Below, piece after piece: positions 9,676 through 19,640 of a stretch of 64,000 nucleotides of DNA; position 1 is the stretch's first letter; each line of letters opens with the position of its first letter. The notes under the pieces are model-generated. The model was given only the letters and a program-made list of their open reading frames with translations. It was not told the DNA's origin and searched no databases. Origin of the DNA: Branchinecta lynchi (lineage: Eukaryota; Arthropoda; Branchiopoda; Anostraca; Branchinectidae); assembly GCA_023053575.1 (NCBI GenBank), contig JAKZAP010000018.1, positions 17,078,202 to 17,142,201 on the forward strand, in the 5' to 3' direction. The translations under genes were made by a program, and so were the position numbers.

Positions 9676-10753
9676 TTAAGAGTCGCTCTGTGAGCCACCC
9701 TCAGGGAGATCACTGGCTCGAGGCGAAGGGTCATAGAACTTGCGAAACAGGATTCCAGCAGGCCAGAAAACAGGATCCAGCACCTTCTCAAGATAAATAC
9801 TGGGCAGCTCGATCTTGAAGGAACGGTAAGTCTCAAATTTAGCTTGCACTGCTTCACACCTAACTTGACATTTCAGTGTACGAGATACATACGAGTTTAG
9901 ACCATCGATATTTGTATCTGGAGCGAACCATGAAACAAAAACTTTTGCAGTTAGAATAGCAGCAACAGACTTGAGATTCGAATTTTTGTTAAACGACTTC
10001 CCAGTGTTAAGAGGCTGCAAATTGGCACGCTTCGGTAGACTAGCCGACTTACTAGCATTTGAGCGTTGGTACCCTACAGTACCGCCCAGCTGGCGACCGT
10101 TTCCACCCTTCAGAACAGCAGCACGGTACGGCTGTTGCACTACAGCAGAAGAGACATCTGGAGTATCTGGCACGTTGTTCAGGCTCTGTTGGCTAGATGG
10201 CACGGCGGGCAGCTCGGAATGAATAATGCTGTTGGCATCAGCAGCGGGAACGGAGTAAACAGGCGCGCCTGAGGGCGATGCATTATTAGCAAGCACTAAC
10301 GATCGCAGAGTCTATTTCACATCACAATGTATCATGGGACGCAATTATGGTTGCGAGGTCTAAATGGGAAATGTGAAGAGCAGGAATGCGCTTAAGATCA
10401 GCAGCAGCAAAAATCGGCATCAGGCTGCGGTCGCACTGTATAAGGATAGCATACAGCTCACACAATATAGGCCTTTTTGCAGTAAGTCCAGATCTCGTCT
10501 TAATAATGTCCTGAAAATCTTTCGTTATTTTCGCAATCAGTGTATCCGGCAGATACGTAATAATACAGGCTTTAGCCTGGATAATCTCTTCAGGGCGATA
10601 AAAATCAAAGAACAACTGAATCAAAATATCTTTCGGTGTACCAGTCTCAATGCGAGAGGACAGGAAGCACAAAAGTTCATTCACCAGAGTAGGCCTTCCA
10701 GCATCATCATTACCATCTCGAGAAGCCATAATCGTATGAACAACTCGAATCAC
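9676..10753 (-). pseudogene. LINE ORF1 (gag-like nucleic-acid-binding protein), broken
   Basis: Two frames cover ORF1. The N-terminal part (10753-10322) contains LVNELLCFLSSRI and a FYRPEEI-type motif seen in many invertebrate LINE ORF1 proteins. The C-terminal part (10296-9676) contains VFVSWFAPDTNIDGLNSYV and a FWPAGILFRKFY motif, typical of the RRM-like C-terminal half of such proteins. Between them the first frame hits TGA at 10319-10321 and the second has TAG a few codons upstream, so the ORF is interrupted by small indels. The family resemblance is from motif memory and needs a profile search. Confidence 0.65.
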
Positions 10754-10900
10754 ACAAGTCCAAGAGAATGGCCAAGTCCATGCAAAGAGTTGTAATAGTC
10801 ATCACAGTGAGAGAAGCAAGATTCGATATGCACTTTTCAAATGCCGGACCGATACTGATGGATCAAGCTCCCTCGAATTGTATCTCTGTACTTCGAACTC

Positions 10901-10920
10901 GGCTCATATAAATGAGCCGT
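10901..10920. repeat. Perfect short hairpin between two LINEs
   Basis: CGGCTCAT and ATGAGCCG flank a 4-base loop. It lies where the minus-strand LINE should begin, just before a plus-strand LINE fragment. It could be a relic of the 5' junction or a chance palindrome. Confidence 0.5.
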
Positions 10921-10929
10921 ATATAAATC

Positions 10930-11580
10930 AACGTTTTCTGATTCCCTCCCAGTTTTTTTCGGTGTGCCTCAGGGTACTATTTTAGGTCCATTGCTGTTTC
11001 TTATTATGGTCAACGAGCTGGCCCGAAGTTCACCAGACCGGCTAAAATACGTCGATGACTTGTCTGTTCTGGTAAAGTGCTATAAAAATATCCAAAGTAG
11101 CTCTGTAACCATAATGAAAGATATCTGCGAGGAAGCAGAGTCTGACAAAATGGTTGTTAATACGAACGTGTCTGTGATTTTAACAGTTTCTTTCCTTCAA
11201 GGTACCCTATCTTTCAACCCACCACTCCAAGATGCGTGTCAGGTTCCCTTTTTTTTTTTTTCCTCCCGAATTCTTCCTCGTTTAGAGCCGGTGGTAGCTT
11301 TGCGAACAAGGTATGCTCGGAGTTTCGTCCCCTCGTTTGTGCGTTTATATAACTCGGAGCGCTTTTGAACGTTAATTTTTATGTTATCTGTATTTTATTA
11401 ATCGTAGTCTAGCATGTTATTGACCATATTTATCATAAGACGACGGTGTAAATGTCGCAAAATTGTATATACTTGTAGATTGTTCTGTTATGACGTTATG
11501 TTTTGACGTAAAAACAACCCATCGGCTTGTCCGTTATCTGTTTTTTAGATTATATTGGATTGAACTGAACTGATTTGAAC
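10930..11580 (+). mobile_element. 5'-truncated, internally deleted L2/CR1-like LINE fragment
   Basis: RT motifs are clear on the plus strand: FFGVPQGTILGPLLFLI and LKYVDDLSVL. A C-terminal piece with RYARSFVPSFVRLYN follows after a poly-T interruption near 11251. The 3' end has tandem TGAAC units (about 11555-11580). The GVPQGT...LGP plus YVDD combination fits L2/Crack-type RTs, different from the neighbouring minus-strand LINE (GVRQGG...YADD). A related RT fragment recurs at 45595-46010. Confidence 0.8.
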
Positions 11581-12375
11581 AAGCTGAAATTCGAGGAGAT
11601 GCTGTTTTGTCTGTTAGAAGGTATTTTTAAACACAAAAATCTAAACAAACAGAACATCGGAATTAGGAAGAACCGTACTTAGTACCCATTCCGTACTAAA
11701 AGGATCCTCAGTGATGTGTCTATATGTATAAACAGAATGAAATTACTAATTTCATTATGTGGACCAACATAGAATTTAATTTTCTGCCAAATTTGAAATA
11801 TTTGCCAAATTTAGAGCTATAAAATCGGAAATTATCCCGAGAGTAGTTTGTCAAGTTTGCCACAGTTAGAGTCACACAACATAGTTGGTGACGGAAACAA
11901 ACTTGTCGGCCTCACAAACGGCCAAGAAAACCGTCGATTCGAGCCACAACCGCACCACAGCCTTTCTCTACGATCGCGGAAAACGGCTACCGGTATAGGC
12001 TAGTTATCTTAATCGGAATCGTTTATTCTACATATATAAAGGATGTTAAGAGGGTTATAAAAGGTAAATTTGTGTAGTTTGGCATGTAAAAGTTGGTTTG
12101 TATAATAAAGAGTATTAAACTATATAGATAAAAACATGCAATGCACAGTACTACTTGTTAAAACGTTCGGTTAAAAATGGCACGAATGAGTTGGTGAATC
12201 TGTTTGTTCTGGTTCTGAAGGGCTTATTGCACCGACGGGTACGACTATTAGTTGGGGCGTCAGGTGGGAGTAAACAATAGAGCCAGGTTGGTTTCATAGA
12301 CAGGCGAAAGAATGGGGCATAAACAAATCTGAACACTGACAAGAAAATTTGCAGGTGTTCAACTTATCCCTATAG
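11581..12375. other. Intergenic sequence, degenerate repeat debris
   Basis: No coding signal. A block near 11890-11990 with CGATTCGAGCCACAAC and a CGCGGAAA motif recurs around 54040-54480, so it is a dispersed repeat, probably a decayed MITE family. Confidence 0.4.
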
Positions 12376-13150
12376 GCAGTGGCGAAACTAGGGGAGGCGA
12401 GGGGGGCAGCTGCCCCCCCCCCCCCCCCAACGAAAAATCCTGTCGGTAAATCGGTAGTGTTTGTCGGTGCAAAGCACTGACAAATGCTTGTATCATATTG
12501 TTTCTGATACCGACAAAAGTTCTGTCGGTAAGCCAGGAAACTTCTTGTTGGAAATCGGCAGCGTTTCTCGGTGCGGAGACGGTGCGTAGATTCCTTTTCC
12601 GGTACGAACAAGAGCTCTGACAAACACTTTCCTCATTCCGTTTCTGATACTGACGAAAAGTCTGTCGGTAAATCATGAAACTGTAGGGAAATCGGCAACG
12701 TCTGTCGGTGCGCAGATTCCATTTTCAGTACCGGCAAGAGCTGATAAAAAAAAAAACTTTCCTAATACCGTTTCTGAAACCTACATAAGCTCTGTCGGTA
12801 ATGAGGAAGCTTCTTCTCTGGAAATCAGAGTTGTTTGTCTGTGCGTAGATGATACCAACAAATGCCTTGTCGGGAAATCAAGTCGATGATCGGATCAAGG
12901 TCCTGATATCTTTTGTTTTTGATTTGTTTATACAATGACTAGGAAAAGTCTTGTCGGTAAAATGGGAGCTCTCTTTTCCGGTCTGTTTACATTCGGAATG
13001 GATAAAAATCTTGTCGTTAAATTCAGTATTTGTGAACTATTCGTCAGTGCCAGACGTTTTGATGTGGTGACGTGAATTTTATCGTCGGTAAATCCAAAAA
13101 TGCACTAACCACTTAATTCCTTTATGTTCCTTGACGGTAAACCAACCACA
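12376..13150 (+). repeat. Diverged minisatellite built on CTGTCGGTAAATC
   Basis: The block begins with CAGTGGCGAAACTAGG, which resembles a hAT terminus, and a long C-run (12413-12428). Imperfect units of roughly 80-140 bp then repeat, each containing CTGTCGGTAA, a GTTTCTGATACCGAC-like segment and GTGCGTAGATT. I could not find a matching right terminus, so it is annotated as tandem repeat sequence that may be the body of a one-ended element. Confidence 0.6.
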
Positions 13151-13154
13151 CCGA

Positions 13155-13385
13155 AGCTGACCGTTCCAACCATCTCGCAACAGTAACTATTTGCTTACCA
13201 TGTTCGGGAGCGTAATAAGCGTGGTAACTACCGGTAACTAAGGATCTAAGTAACGTATTGTCTGGATTACCAGATGTAGTGATATTTTGGTGAAAATAGA
13301 AAAATAAGTTCCAGCCTTGGTGCCAAGACGCCAAAACTCGTGACGCCATGCGTAGTAACTACGGTAAGTAGGGTGGAACACGCTC
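13155..13385 (-). mobile_element. MITE copy of the GAGCGTGTTCCA family
   Basis: It ends with TGGAACACGCTC at 13374-13385 and contains the subterminal core AGTAACTATTTGCTTACC shared with copies near 39290-39640, 41950-42300, 46265-46578 and 62060-62280. The left terminus is degraded. Confidence 0.6.
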
Positions 13386-13524
13386 TTGATGACTGGTACA
13401 GGAAGAACCAAAGATTTGGCATAACCTAAGTGCAGTATATTAAGTTTATAGCAAACTGAAAGATTCACAGTTAGGCGTGATGGCGCTGAATTGTAATCAC
13501 TGCACACTAGTTCCTTCCCCCTGT

Positions 13525-14030
13525 GGCTTGAAGAGGACCCTTGCCAAGAAGGGCCGAAATATAGCTAAAGCAAACCTTAACAGACTTATAAATTCTCCTT
13601 GAGCCCAAGCTGACTGGGAAACATATAATCAAACAATACATAAAACGGATACATCAGCTTTGATGCTTTGGCAGCGATATTTCGGCCCTTCTTTGCAAGA
13701 GTAGAAGCTTCAGCTATTTATTGCAGGTTCTTTTCTTCCTCAAGGTCGTCCCTGAAGTTCGACAGCCTGACGAGGACCCTTGCCAAGAAGGGTGAAAATG
13801 TCGGTGCCAAAGCATCGTAGCTGAGGTACCCGTTTTATGCACTGAATATGTTAACTGACTTAATAGTGCCATCGAGTATGATTCGCTGTCTGCTCAGGCT
13901 GAAGACATACTTAGTCTTTCATTTGATGAAAATTTTACAGCAGGTTCACATCTCAAGCTACAATCTGAAGAGAACCCTTGCAAGGAGGGACAAATGTCGG
14001 CGAAACAAATTCTCAGCTGACTAACATGTT
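13525..14030 (+). repeat. Cluster of four hammerhead-containing repeat units
   Basis: Four copies of one unit lie within 500 bp: a plus copy at 13525-13575 with a mutated first core base, a minus half-copy at 13640-13710, the best plus copy at 13761-13826, and a plus copy with CAAA instead of GAAA at 13960-14025. The mix of orientations and truncations looks like repeated insertion and decay of a small retroelement or its terminal repeat. Confidence 0.65.
13761..13826 (+). ncRNA. Type I hammerhead ribozyme-like motif
   Basis: CTGACGA (13767-13773) matches the CUGANGA core. Stem II follows, with ACCCTT pairing to AAGGGT around a CAAG-containing loop, then GAAA at 13794-13797. The candidate cleavage triplet is GTA (13817-13819). 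The bases after it (GCTG, 13820-13823) pair with CAGC (13763-13766) immediately before the core, forming stem I. Stem III is short and imperfect. Such compact type I hammerheads are known from Penelope-like elements and animal retrozymes. Activity is inferred, not shown. Confidence 0.6.
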
Positions 14031-14639
14031 TAGCGCCATAAAACATGATTTTTAAAATGGTTGGATACTACTGAATGTGTGTATGAAACGTCAAATTATC
14101 TTTCTTCTTCACTGGAAATACCACAATGTTCAGAATGGACTGAAACTGCAGTGGCCATCAATACAGGCAAGTCAACATCAAGACCTAACAAGCAACACAC
14201 ATTAATTTTTGTTTGACAAAAAATCTTTTATTCCATAGCCTACTGTTCCACTTTTTAGAGATGAACATCATGACATGTTAAATTTAAAACCAGCCTGATG
14301 AACAGAGAGAAGAAAAAGTTGGTACCCCAGCATGATATGGTCTTCAAAGAAATTCACAGGTTTGGTGTAGCTGATGTAAAGTTGGAAGACTGTAGGCTAT
14401 AGCCTGCTAAAACCTTGGGGGCAAGATTCCCCGAAAAAAATCAGTAGACAGTTTGAGAGATTCACTCCTAACCAGTCTGCAACACCCTGCAACAAGTGAA
14501 CAGAAAGGGTAGCTAATTCCTAGCCAGGCAGTATCTACAACTTAGAACTAACTAGAGTGATTTAGTTACCCAAACTTTCCACAGGGTCAAGCACCTGACA
14601 GATACCACCTAAGATTATTCTTACTTAACTTAAAGTTGT
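14031..14639. other. Non-coding stretch
   Basis: AT-rich sequence with no convincing coding, RNA or repeat structure beyond short direct repeats. Confidence 0.35.
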
Positions 14640-16165
14640 TCAGCACCATCTGGCAGTTGGCCTGCCTGTTCGATGCCCTCTGTTTGTTTGATCAATTTGT
14701 ATTTGGCTGATCTGGATGCTATTTTGACCATTCAGCTAAGGTTTTGAATTTGTTGCTATTTTCTTCATTAAACTTGTCCAATTTGTTTTTGAAACTCTTT
14801 ATGTTTGGTGCCTGAATGGCATGCTCAGTTACGTTATTGCATGTGTGAACAATCCTATTGAGAAAAAGTTTGCCTGGGCTCTTTTTCTGGCTTCTGGTAT
14901 GGATATCTCAGGCATACACAAATTCTCAATTTTGGGGCATGGTGCCCCAATGTCTTGGCAAGCCCGAACGTATGAGCGTGGTGCCCATACGTTGGGGCAC
15001 CATGACCTGGAGCATGCGCATGGTACCCCTGTGAAATTTGGTTAAACTGAGACTGTTACATACCAAAACAGGGTTGTCTTCCTGTCCTAGATCAAAAAAT
15101 ACCAGATTTTACTTTCTATCCAACCTCATTTTCCAAATTTCAAAATGTTAGAGCACTTCCAAGATACATTGAGTTTGGAGGCCACTTCTCTTCTAGTGGG
15201 TTTACTCTATCCTTTTTCAGAAAATTGCTGCCAGGTAGATGGATGAGGCAAGCTTTGCTGTTCACTGGAGCAAATATTTCCTTTATATTGTTTGCCTTTT
15301 ATTGTATTTATTTTGAATGATTTTTGTTTACTATGTTAATGATTGTTATCGAAATCACTAAACTCAAAAGAAATACAATAAAAGGCAAACAATCTAAAGG
15401 AATTTGGAAGGAAATGAAGTTTTATTCCTAAAGGAAAAAAATTAAAAGCTTACCACATCCACTCTACCTAGCAGTGACTACGGTACCTGAGAAGGATAGA
15501 GTAGCCTAATGGCGACAACCTGGAAAAGGATTGAGTAACCTAGTGGCAACTACCTGAAAAGGATAGAGTAAACCCACTAGGAAAGAAGTGGCCTCCACAA
15601 AACTATATGTATCTTGGAAGTGCTCTAACATCTTGAAAATCGGAAAATGAGGTTGGATAGAAAATAAATCAGGTATCTTTTGATCTAGGACAGGAAGAGA
15701 ACCGTATTTAGGTATGTAGCCAGTCTCAGTTTAAACCAAATTTTACAGGGGTACCATGCCATTAAGTCCAGGTATTCTGAGACATTGGGGCACTATGCCC
15801 AAAAATTGAGGATTTGTGTATGACTGGAATATCTTTTCTGAATGGCCTCGGGTTTGGTTTGTGGCTGGTTTTTCGAAGAATTTGTTGAAAGGCAGATTAT
15901 CTATCTTGGACTTCATCATGAAAATTTGGACTTGAGTCTGTACAACAGGATTGGTAACTGGAGTGTCTTTAGACGGACTTCATATAGCTTAACTTTTAAG
16001 CATGGCCTGGCATCATTCTGGTTGCCCTGCATTGAGCCTTCTCCATGGCTGTGCAGTCCCCATGTAGGATGGCCCCCAGCCGATGTCACCCTCTTCGATG
16101 ATAGGCCCAGGATAGGCCAGACAAGATTTTTCTACAGGGTGAGAGCAGCCCTGCTGACGTAGTTG
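14640..16165 (-). pseudogene. LINE RT C-terminal remnant split by a foldback element
   Basis: Minus-strand frames give recognisable CR1/jockey C-terminal motifs: WGPSYMG, MEKAQCRATRMMPGHA, YEVRLKTLQLPILLYRLKS and NLPFNKFFEKPATNQTRGHS (16165-15842). After the interruption come FFSIGLFTHAI-like sequence and APNIKSFKNKLDKFNEENS (14890-14640). Several frame shifts are needed. The break falls exactly at the termini of the 14908-15826 foldback, and GGATATC / GAATATC on either side looks like a decayed target duplication. Confidence 0.75.
14908..15826. mobile_element. Foldback element inserted in a LINE remnant
   Basis: The left arm starting TCAGGCATACACAAATTCTC is repeated in inverted form at the right end. 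The arms match with indels over about 300-480 bp (14908-15240 against 15540-15826), and the inner part also contains an inverted pair around GTTTGCCTTTTATTGTATTT. Three ~36-bp tandem units with AGGATAGAGTA lie at 15465-15570. The GGGGCAnnnTGCCCC segments near 14935-15000 form further hairpins. No coding capacity is evident. Confidence 0.75.
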
Positions 16166-16226
16166 AAGGATTGGTGGATCAGGGCTGGATCAGGGACAGT
16201 ACCGTATAGGCAAACCAGGTGTCAGC

Positions 16227-18458
16227 CAGTCAACCACAAATCCCTGATTTTTTGGATATCCTATGCCAAACGCTGGGTATATGCAGTCTAGAACACTCTT
16301 GTAATCACCCGCTCGTGCGGTTTCCTCTGATCTGGCCGTCTGGTAGTCTCCTGAACTTGCGGTTTCGCTCGTTACAGCCAAACCTCGTATCTCCGCCTTT
16401 TCCACCAATACGTCTACCCAGTAGCCGCCTGAGGTTGCGGTTCCGCCTGTCCTGGCGGTCAGTGTGTCCTCGTACAGATGCTAAAACTCCTCAGAGCGCG
16501 GTTCGGCTCTGATGATGGCATGGGGCTGTGTCATCTATGGGTCGTTTTATTCTGTCGAGGCTGCTGTACTATTTGGCGTCAGGTGTCGGCGCAATAGATC
16601 TAGCAAGGGGGTAACGACTTCTTTTTGTTCTAGGTGTACGTCTGTATGATCGCAGTCATCACGCACTTTTTTATTATGGATGTATTTAAGTAAAATTTTA
16701 ACAGAGTTTGACGAATTATTGGCGTTCGGAACAGGACACCTGTTTAATTAGTCTGAAATTCGCTTTACTATCTTCTCTTCTACCTTTCCGGAACTTGATG
16801 CGGTACGTCTCCTCCGTAATGGTGGGTTTCCACACTGCGTAAATTCCGAGCGTATTTGAGCTTTAAAATATTTCTAGCAATACAATACTCCTTCTCGAAT
16901 TGACTATCAGGATATGGTTTCGTTCTTGCCTACTTTAGTACGCAAAACACTCGACGAACCAAAATGAGTCGGCGCTCTTATCGCAACTGCTGTCCCACCT
17001 GTTTGACCGCAAACAATAGCCTACTTGGAATTGTTCTTCCTGTTCAACAAACTTTTCCGCTATAATTAACCCATAACCCTTTAACAAATTAAAGATTACG
17101 CAACTCCCGACTCAGGTCCTTGGACAACCGTAATCAAGTATCGGTTCGATTTTTATCAGTTCCCAACCCGTGTGAAAAATTTCGCGCTCGTGAGAATTAG
17201 TTAAGGGGACGCTAGTCCAAACCCATTATGACAGGCAGATTCAGAAAGGGTTTCAGTCGGTAAACAGGTCAAAGCAAAGGACTACTGTGCGATGTTTATC
17301 TGATTTTCACAGGTCATTAGAGGGAATTAGGTCTTGACGCTGACTTCACATCGCAGTTGCATAACGTTTAGGGTTATTTCGGAGGGGGGGGGGCCTCGGG
17401 TCGGATTAAAAAAGTAAAAAAGACAGATCAGAGGTTAACGGTTATAAAAACGATTATTTTGGCATGTTTTTTTTTTGGGGGGGGGGGGGTGCTTGGGTCG
17501 CTTGAGACGTTAAGTCTTTCCAAATGCCAAGTTTCATTAAGAATCGATCATCCGTTCAGTAGCTATAAATGCCCCAAGATCCGGATTCCCCCTCCCTCCA
17601 CCCCCCCCCCACGATGCTTGGATCGGGAAATCGACTATTTCCAGCCTAATCATTTGGGTGCTACTGATATGCCTACCAAGCTTATGTAGCTTATGGAAGT
17701 GCACGGAGCAGTAAAACCCGAACCGACAGACCGACAGACATTGTGATCGCCGACTTTGCCGAAGGGCAAGTGCCATAAAATGGTCCGTTGTTCTGAAAAT
17801 TATTCTAAAAACAGTCCGTAAAAATTAAGAGCCAGTCAGTAAATACCTCCCCTCCCCTAAAATTTGTGGCTAGTAACGCCTCCGGTGGTTACATTGTCAA
17901 CTTAAAAATACAAGCTACGTTAGAACTCGAATACTTAATTTTATGTATTTATCATATGTCATTTCAAAAAGAAAATTTTTCGGATTTATCAAACTAATGT
18001 GAACTTGCGAATGTTTAATCGGATTAAACAAGTCAAGTCTGATCCGATTAAACTTGAACTTGAAAACTATTACAAATCCTGTTTATTAACTGAATATTTC
18101 AAAGTGATTTATTAGACATTACACAGCTTGACGAGGACCCTTGCCAAGAAGGGCCGCAATATTGCTGTCAGAAGCACCGTAGCTGACCTATCTATTTTTA
18201 GCCATTGTCTGAATGTAATTACAACATTATACACCAACAACCTCCCCCCACAGAGGTCGTACCTGGTCCAGATCTCACATCTTACAATTCGGGCCGATGA
18301 CCATTGTATTTTCCAGTTTTCACCCCATTATCAGTTTGATTTATACATACGTTAATACATTTCTCGGCCCCCCCCCCCATCCAACTACCATCTAAAACCA
18401 TCGCTCTAAAAGAAGGTACATAAATCTGTTTTCGCAACTATTATACAATAGCCTACTC
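16227..18458 (+). repeat. Left inverted arm of the 14.9-kb unit
   Basis: Blocks pair with the right arm as follows: 16255-16766 with 30365-30880; 16797-16883 with 26692-26779; about 16885-17330 with 25740-26188; 17330-18070 with both 24199-24990 and 25006-25740; 18070-18458 with 23822-24199. The copies are roughly 90-98% alike by eye. The left arm lacks several insertions of the right arm and so supplies pre-insertion (empty) sites for them. Confidence 0.85.
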
Positions 18459-19640
18459 GGGCTTGTTCTTCCACTTAAACAAACTTCTCCGCTGTAATTA
18501 ACCCACAACCCTTTAACAAATTAAAGATTACGCAATTCCCGAGGCAGGTCCTTGGACAACCGTAATCAAGTATCCGTTTGATTCTATCCGTTCCCAACCG
18601 TGTGAAAAATTTCGCGCTCGTGAGAATTAGTTAAGGGGACGCTAGTCTAAACCGATTATGGCAGTCAGATTCAGAACGGGTTTCGGTCGGTAAACAGGTC
18701 AAAGCAAATGATTCTACTGTACGATGTTTATTTGAGTCTCACAGGTCATTAGAGGGAATTTGGTTTTGACGCTGACTTCAAATCGCATTGCATTACGTTT
18801 AGGGTGCTTCTTTTTAGCATTTATTTCGGAGGGATTAACAAAGTAAAAAGACAGATCAGAGGTGAACGCTTATAAAAACGGTTATTTTTGCATGTTTTTT
18901 TTTATTTGCGGGGGGGGGCTTTGGGTCGCCTGAGACATGAAGTCTTTCCAAATGCCAAGTTTCATTACGATTCGATCATCTGTTCAGTAGCTATAAATGC
19001 CCCAAGATCCAGGTTCCCCCTCCCTCCACTCCCCCCCCGCGATGCTTGGATCGGGGAATTGACTATTTCCAGCTTAATCATTTGGGGCCTGCTGTTTCGT
19101 TTCGTTGTCCTAGCTTATTTGGAACTGCACTAGGTAGCAAAACCCGGACCGACGGACGGACAGACATTGTGATCGCCGACTTTGCTTGACTTTGCTGAAG
19201 GGCAAGTGCCATAAAATGGTCCGTTCTTCTGAAAATCAGTCGATTTTTCGTCAGAACAGTCGATTTTTTCTTGAAAAACAGTCCGTAAAAAATTAATAGC
19301 CAGTCAGTAAATACCTCCCCTCCCCTAACATTTTTGGCTAGTAACGCCTCTGGTGGTTACATAGTCCCTTCAAAAATACAAGCTACGTTAGAACTCAAAT
19401 ACATAATTTTATGTATTTATCATCCGTCATTTCAAAAAGAAAATGACGGAGTATAAAGGTTGCATTTTTCATATTTATCAAATCTAACGTCAACTTACGA
19501 ATGTCGAAAACTTGCGAATGTCGGTAAAGAGGTCAAAGGAAAGGACTCCTACTGTGCAGTGTTTATCTGAGTCTCACAGGTCATTAGAGGGAATTGGGTT
19601 TTGACCCTGACTTCAAATCGCATTTGCATTACGTTTAGGG
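17000..19640 (+). repeat. Two direct ~1.1-kb repeat units and a partial third
   Basis: Unit 1 (about 17000-18127) and unit 2 (about 18440-19500) share the order CCCGACTCAGGTCCTTGG-like segment, poly-G tract, GCCCCAAGATCC, then a purine/pyrimidine GACCGACGGACGGACAGACA segment and AAGGGCAAGTGCCATAAAAT. A partial third copy runs at 19500-19640. In unit 1 a ribozyme-like remnant follows (18123-18190). Confidence 0.75.
18123..18190 (+). ncRNA. Degenerate hammerhead-like copy (inactive core)
   Basis: The layout matches the 13761 copy, but the core reads TTGACGA and GCAA where CTGACGA and GAAA are needed. The inverted-arm copy at about 24090-24150 (minus) carries the same changes, so they predate the inverted duplication. 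Confidence 0.5.

Larger units (their letters stand above)
6761..10900 (-). mobile_element. Near full-length, inactivated LINE (jockey/CR1 group)
   Basis: Read on the minus strand the element has ORF1, an APE-type endonuclease, RT and a short 3' UTR ending GGAATAAATTTG followed by tandem GATT units. The order, the AATAAA at the tail and the simple-repeat 3' end fit the jockey/CR1 superfamily. ORF1 and ORF2 both carry frameshifts or stops, so it is dead. The 5' end is placed near a hairpin at 10901-10920. I cannot assign a clade more precisely. Confidence 0.85.
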
